Position numbers and translations under genes: made by a program. The notes below the pieces were generated by a model. It ran no database searches. It saw only the letters and a list, made by a program, of their open reading frames with translations, and had not been told where the DNA came from. Shown here piece by piece: positions 6,716 to 8,831 of a stretch of 8,831 nt of DNA. The stretch comes from Pseudomonadota bacterium. GTDB taxonomy: Bacteria; Pseudomonadota; Alphaproteobacteria; Caulobacterales; Caulobacteraceae. Numbering within the stretch: the stretch's first letter is position 1; every line of letters starts with the position of its first letter. Where the stretch lies: contig JAEXKM010000153.1 of the NCBI GenBank assembly GCA_023445705.1, forward strand, positions 1 through 8,831, in the 5' to 3' direction.

Positions 6716-7228
6716 ATGCGCCTTTTCCTGATCCTCACGACAACCACCCTCACCATGGCCGCGTGCGGCGCATCTGCCCCTGCGGCCTCGGTCGGCCAGG
6801 CAGCCGAGGCGTCGGGGAACTCCGAGCCAAGCGGCGCCCCGCCGCTCGATGCCGCCGGCGTGCCTCGCGTGCGCCCGGGGCTGTATGAGGTGGTGCAGGT
6901 GATCGACGGCGAAGCGCCGGAAACCCGGCGGGAATGCGTGGGCGAAGAGGTCAACGCCGAGTTGCGTGAGATCCTCGCCAAACGCTCCAGTCCCGATTGC
7001 AAGATTTCGCGCTCGACCGGTCCAGCGGGACTGCGGGTCGCAACCGAGTGCCGCCAAAACGGCATGACCAACCGCCTCCATCTGACCGTCGCCGGCACCG
7101 ACACCGTCTACAAAACGACGCTGTCCATCGAAGTGACCACCCCGAATGGCGAGACCTCCAGCACCACATCCACCATGCAGGGGCGCTGGCTGGGCGTCTG
7201 TCCCCACGATATCGAGGAGAACGGGTGA
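6716..7228 (+). CDS. DUF3617-type periplasmic lipoprotein
   Basis: This 170-residue exported protein has signal MRLFLILTTTTLTMAAC with a permissive lipobox (MAAC) and lipidated Cys17. A flexible Ala/Ser/Pro-rich tether (18-50) precedes a compact domain of about 110 residues. The domain begins with RPGLYEV (53-59) and has four cysteines at 74, 95, 112 and 162 in the order typical of DUF3617 proteins (REC, DCKI, ATEC, GVC). These probably form two disulfides in the periplasm. DUF3617 has no established biochemical function. The stop shares a base with the next gene's ATG (TGATG at 7226-7230), so the two products are made together. The gene diverges from the histidine kinase operon. Identification as a lipoprotein is strong; family assignment is by motif pattern, not by search. 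Confidence 0.85.
   Translation: MRLFLILTTTTLTMAACGASAPAASVGQAAEASGNSEPSGAPPLDAAGVPRVRPGLYEVVQVIDGEAPETRRECVGEEVNAELREILAKRSSPDCKISRSTGPAGLRVATECRQNGMTNRLHLTVAGTDTVYKTTLSIEVTTPNGETSSTTSTMQGRWLGVCPHDIEENG
7214..7219 (+). promoter_or_regulatory. Ribosome binding site of the small secreted protein
   Basis: GAGGAG lies eight bases before the ATG at 7228, inside the end of the lipoprotein gene. It decides this start, since the same frame stays open for more than 200 bases upstream as an overlap of the lipoprotein gene. Confidence 0.7.
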
Positions 7229-7632
7229 TGGCCTTTTTCTCATTGATGGTCGTAGCGATGGCGGCGGCCACGCCGACCGACACCTCCGCTCTCACCTGCC
7301 CCCAGATCGCCGCTCTCACGGCGGAGCTGACAGTCCAGGCGGAAAAGGAAGACGCCGCCACAGCACGCCGCGCCAGCCAGACGCGCCTCGCCAAGGGGCT
7401 GCTCAGCGGCCTTGCGAGCGGAGCGCTCGGCGCAGCCTCAGCGGGGCTGGCCGGTCAGGCAGGTGGCCTTGGCGCCGTGGCCGCGCAACAAGCCCTTTCC
7501 ACGGCGTCCGTCACCGCAGCCCAAGCTCTCGCGAACCCCGCGACCAGTCAGGCAGAGGCGGCGCCGCAGGATTCGGCCGCCCGGACGCGGCTGCGCGAGC
7601 TCAGCGCCATGTCTGCGTCGCAGGGTTGTTAG
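7228..7632 (+). CDS. Small Gly/Ala-rich exported protein with two cysteines, function unknown
   Basis: This 134-residue protein is not recognised as any named family. The N-terminus MAFFSLMVVAMAAATP looks like a short signal peptide with likely cleavage near residue 14, though it lacks the usual basic n-region. The mature part has Cys24 in LTCPQIAALTAEL, then a charged helical stretch (about 25-55). A glycine-zipper-like segment follows (GLLSGLASGALGAASAGLAG by pieces, about 57-77, continuing to 86), and then an Ala-rich tail. The last residue is Cys134. With only two cysteines, a disulfide could tie the mature N-terminus to the extreme C-terminus. Glycine zippers occur in membrane-associated and oligomeric envelope proteins; that role is inferred. 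Expression is coupled to the DUF3617 lipoprotein through TGATG and an internal GAGGAG, so a shared function is likely. Confidence 0.75.
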   Translation: MAFFSLMVVAMAAATPTDTSALTCPQIAALTAELTVQAEKEDAATARRASQTRLAKGLLSGLASGALGAASAGLAGQAGGLGAVAAQQALSTASVTAAQALANPATSQAEAAPQDSAARTRLRELSAMSASQGC

Positions 7633-7646
7633 CGGCCCACGCGCGC

Positions 7647-7672
7647 ACCCGGCTTTCCGATGAAGCCCGGGT
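7647..7672 (+). terminator. GC-rich hairpin after the small exported protein gene, possible terminator or repeat element
   Basis: ACCCGGCTT and AAGCCCGGGT pair around a 7-base loop (TCCGATG), with one unpaired base in the stem. The hairpin starts 15 bases after the stop at 7632. It is not followed by a T run, so it may instead stabilise the mRNA 3' end or be a dispersed palindromic repeat unit. The rest of the 7633-7781 gap shows no convincing gene. Confidence 0.35.
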
Positions 7673-7781
7673 CCAGAGCGCGGCCTTCAATGCGCCGTCC
7701 GTCAATTCAGGCTTGGCCAGCGGCGCCATCACATGACCATGATGACAGGTCCGCCAAGAGCGGGACGACGGGGAATGGATG

Positions 7782-8831
7782 ATGCCGGTCCAGATCGCCG
7801 GGCGCGTGGTGAGTCACCTCTCCGCAGCCGAACTCACCGGGCTCGCGCTCGTGATGCTCGGCGTTGTCTTCGCCGTCGCATGGGCGCTTCGCCGACGGAT
7901 CCGGTTTCTCGGCGCCTTCTTCATTCCGACCAGCGTGGTCGCCGGCTTTCTCGTCCTGCTGCTGGGACCGGACGTGCTGGGGGCGCTAACCGGGTCCCAC
8001 GGCCTGTTTCCACAGAGCATTCTCAATATCTGGCGCAGCATCCCCGGGGTGATGATCAGCGTCGTGTTCGCCGCCATCATGATCGGCAAGTCACTCCCGC
8101 CGCTAACCGACCTTTGGCAGGCCGCGGCCCCTCACGCGCTGATGGGTTCCTTCTTGAGCTTCGGGCAATTCGCGCTGGGCGGGCTCGCGACGATCTTCAT
8201 CCTCATGCCGCACTTCGGCCTTCCGCCGGAGACTGGCTCTCTGCTCGAAATGTCGTTCGCCGGGGGGCATGGCACCATCTCCGGCATGGGTGCGCTGCTG
8301 GTCGATGCCGGCGCCGGCGAACTGGTGGATATCGGCCTTGGGCTGGCGACGATCAGCATGATCACGGGCATCGTCGTAGGATCAGCGCTGGTGCGTTGGG
8401 CGGTCCGAAGTCCGAAGGTCGACCTGCTCCGGGGCACGCCGCCACGTCGTGACGAAGATTATGATCTGGATCGGATCGCGCCGCCGCCAAACGAGGACCC
8501 GAAACCCCAGGGGGCGCACGGCGCCGTCCTTGCCTTTGCGGCGATCAGTCTCGCGATCATAGTGGCCATCGTCATCCTCTGGGGCCTGAGATGGCTCGGT
8601 CAACTGGCCGGGCTTACCGTCTTCGACAAGCTGCCCCTGTTTCCTGTGGCCATGGTCGGCGGTTTTGTTGTCCAACTCGCGGCCAGCCAGGCCAAACTCG
8701 CCCGATTTATCGACAGGCGCGACGTGGACAGCATCGCCGCCATCGCGCTCGACATCCTGCTTATCTGCGCGATTGGGACCATGTCTCTGGCGACTATCGG
8801 TTCGAACATCCCGGCTGTCGTAGTCCTGACC
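7782..8831 (+). CDS. GltS-like sodium:glutamate symporter (ESS family), N-terminal 350 codons
   Basis: The frame is open from 7746 to the window end and is cut there; 350 codons are visible from this ATG, against about 400-460 in the family. It encodes a polytopic inner-membrane protein. A first helix (19-37) is followed by FIPTSVVAGFLVLLL (47-61), matching the IPEPVAGG region of E. coli GltS. The first re-entrant loop SFAGGHGTISGMG (158-170) carries the family motif GGHGT at 161-165. A long charged cytoplasmic loop (about 205-247) separates the two inverted halves, and the second half starts at about 248. Family role: Na+-driven uptake of glutamate. Sequence outside the motifs differs clearly from E. 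coli GltS, so the substrate could be another small carboxylate. GGGGA at 7770-7774 is seven bases before this ATG; the ATG at 7779 is an alternative giving one extra Met. The second re-entrant loop is beyond the window. Confidence 0.85.
   Translation, partial: MPVQIAGRVVSHLSAAELTGLALVMLGVVFAVAWALRRRIRFLGAFFIPTSVVAGFLVLLLGPDVLGALTGSHGLFPQSILNIWRSIPGVMISVVFAAIMIGKSLPPLTDLWQAAAPHALMGSFLSFGQFALGGLATIFILMPHFGLPPETGSLLEMSFAGGHGTISGMGALLVDAGAGELVDIGLGLATISMITGIVVGSALVRWAVRSPKVDLLRGTPPRRDEDYDLDRIAPPPNEDPKPQGAHGAVLAFAAISLAIIVAIVILWGLRWLGQLAGLTVFDKLPLFPVAMVGGFVVQLAASQAKLARFIDRRDVDSIAAIALDILLICAIGTMSLATIGSNIPAVVVLT

Noticed and set aside
6535..7243. - strand open frames opposite the DUF3617 lipoprotein, including a Cys-Asp-Glu repeat (CDEAS) near their end
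   Set aside because: The CDEAS pattern is the translation of the three DNA repeats in the control region, and the rest is antisense to a well-supported lipoprotein. No start signal was found.
7601..7729. A small - strand open frame of 42 codons in the gap before the symporter, starting MAPLAKPELT
   Set aside because: The composition looks protein-like, but it has no ribosome binding site, overlaps the end of the small exported protein gene and the hairpin, and matches no family I recognise. It could be a remnant; evidence is too thin to annotate.
7733..8452. A + strand open frame of 239 codons overlapping the symporter
   Set aside because: Its translation is Arg/Gly/Pro-rich without motif or membrane pattern. 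The GltS frame in the same strand stays open to the window end and carries the family motif.

Overview
The DNA is GC-rich throughout, with a strong preference for G or C at third codon positions. It has closely packed, often overlapping genes and little Shine-Dalgarno signal at some starts. Gene content and protein style suggest an alphaproteobacterium, most likely Caulobacterales (Caulobacter, Phenylobacterium or Brevundimonas type). This assignment is an inference from style; there is no rRNA or other marker gene in the window. Both ends cut through genes.

Region 1 (1-2191, + strand) is the end of a multidrug efflux operon. It holds the C-terminal quarter of an AcrB/MexB-like RND pump and, overlapping it by ATGA, a complete NodT/OprM-type outer-membrane lipoprotein. 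The membrane-fusion protein is presumably upstream, outside the window. Region 2 (2232-4639) holds an ABC-F ATPase (- strand, YbiT/EttA size class, a ribosome-associated type) and, divergent from it, a small KANL3/TEX30-like alpha/beta hydrolase whose start looks leaderless.

Region 3 (4622-6510, - strand) is a two-component operon: a four-helix membrane histidine kinase of the LytS/AlgZ type, then a LytTR response regulator. The genes overlap by 13 bases, and a perfect AGGAGG for the regulator lies inside the kinase gene. The regulator gene also overlaps the hydrolase gene tail to tail by 18 bases.

Region 4 (6511-8831, + strand) begins with a 205-base divergent control region that carries three degenerate repeats. 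A DUF3617-type lipoprotein follows. It is translationally coupled (TGATG) to a small secreted Gly/Ala-rich protein with only two cysteines, one of them the last residue. After a hairpin-bearing gap comes the first 350 codons of a GltS-like (ESS family) sodium:glutamate symporter, cut by the window end.

Most of the window is ordinary chromosomal housekeeping and envelope content. The part that most deserves a second look is 6511-7632: a LytS/LytTR operon divergent from a coupled pair of exported proteins, with repeats between them whose 21-22 base step resembles known LytTR-regulator operators. No CRISPR array, insertion sequence, integrase, tRNA, rRNA or defence gene was seen.
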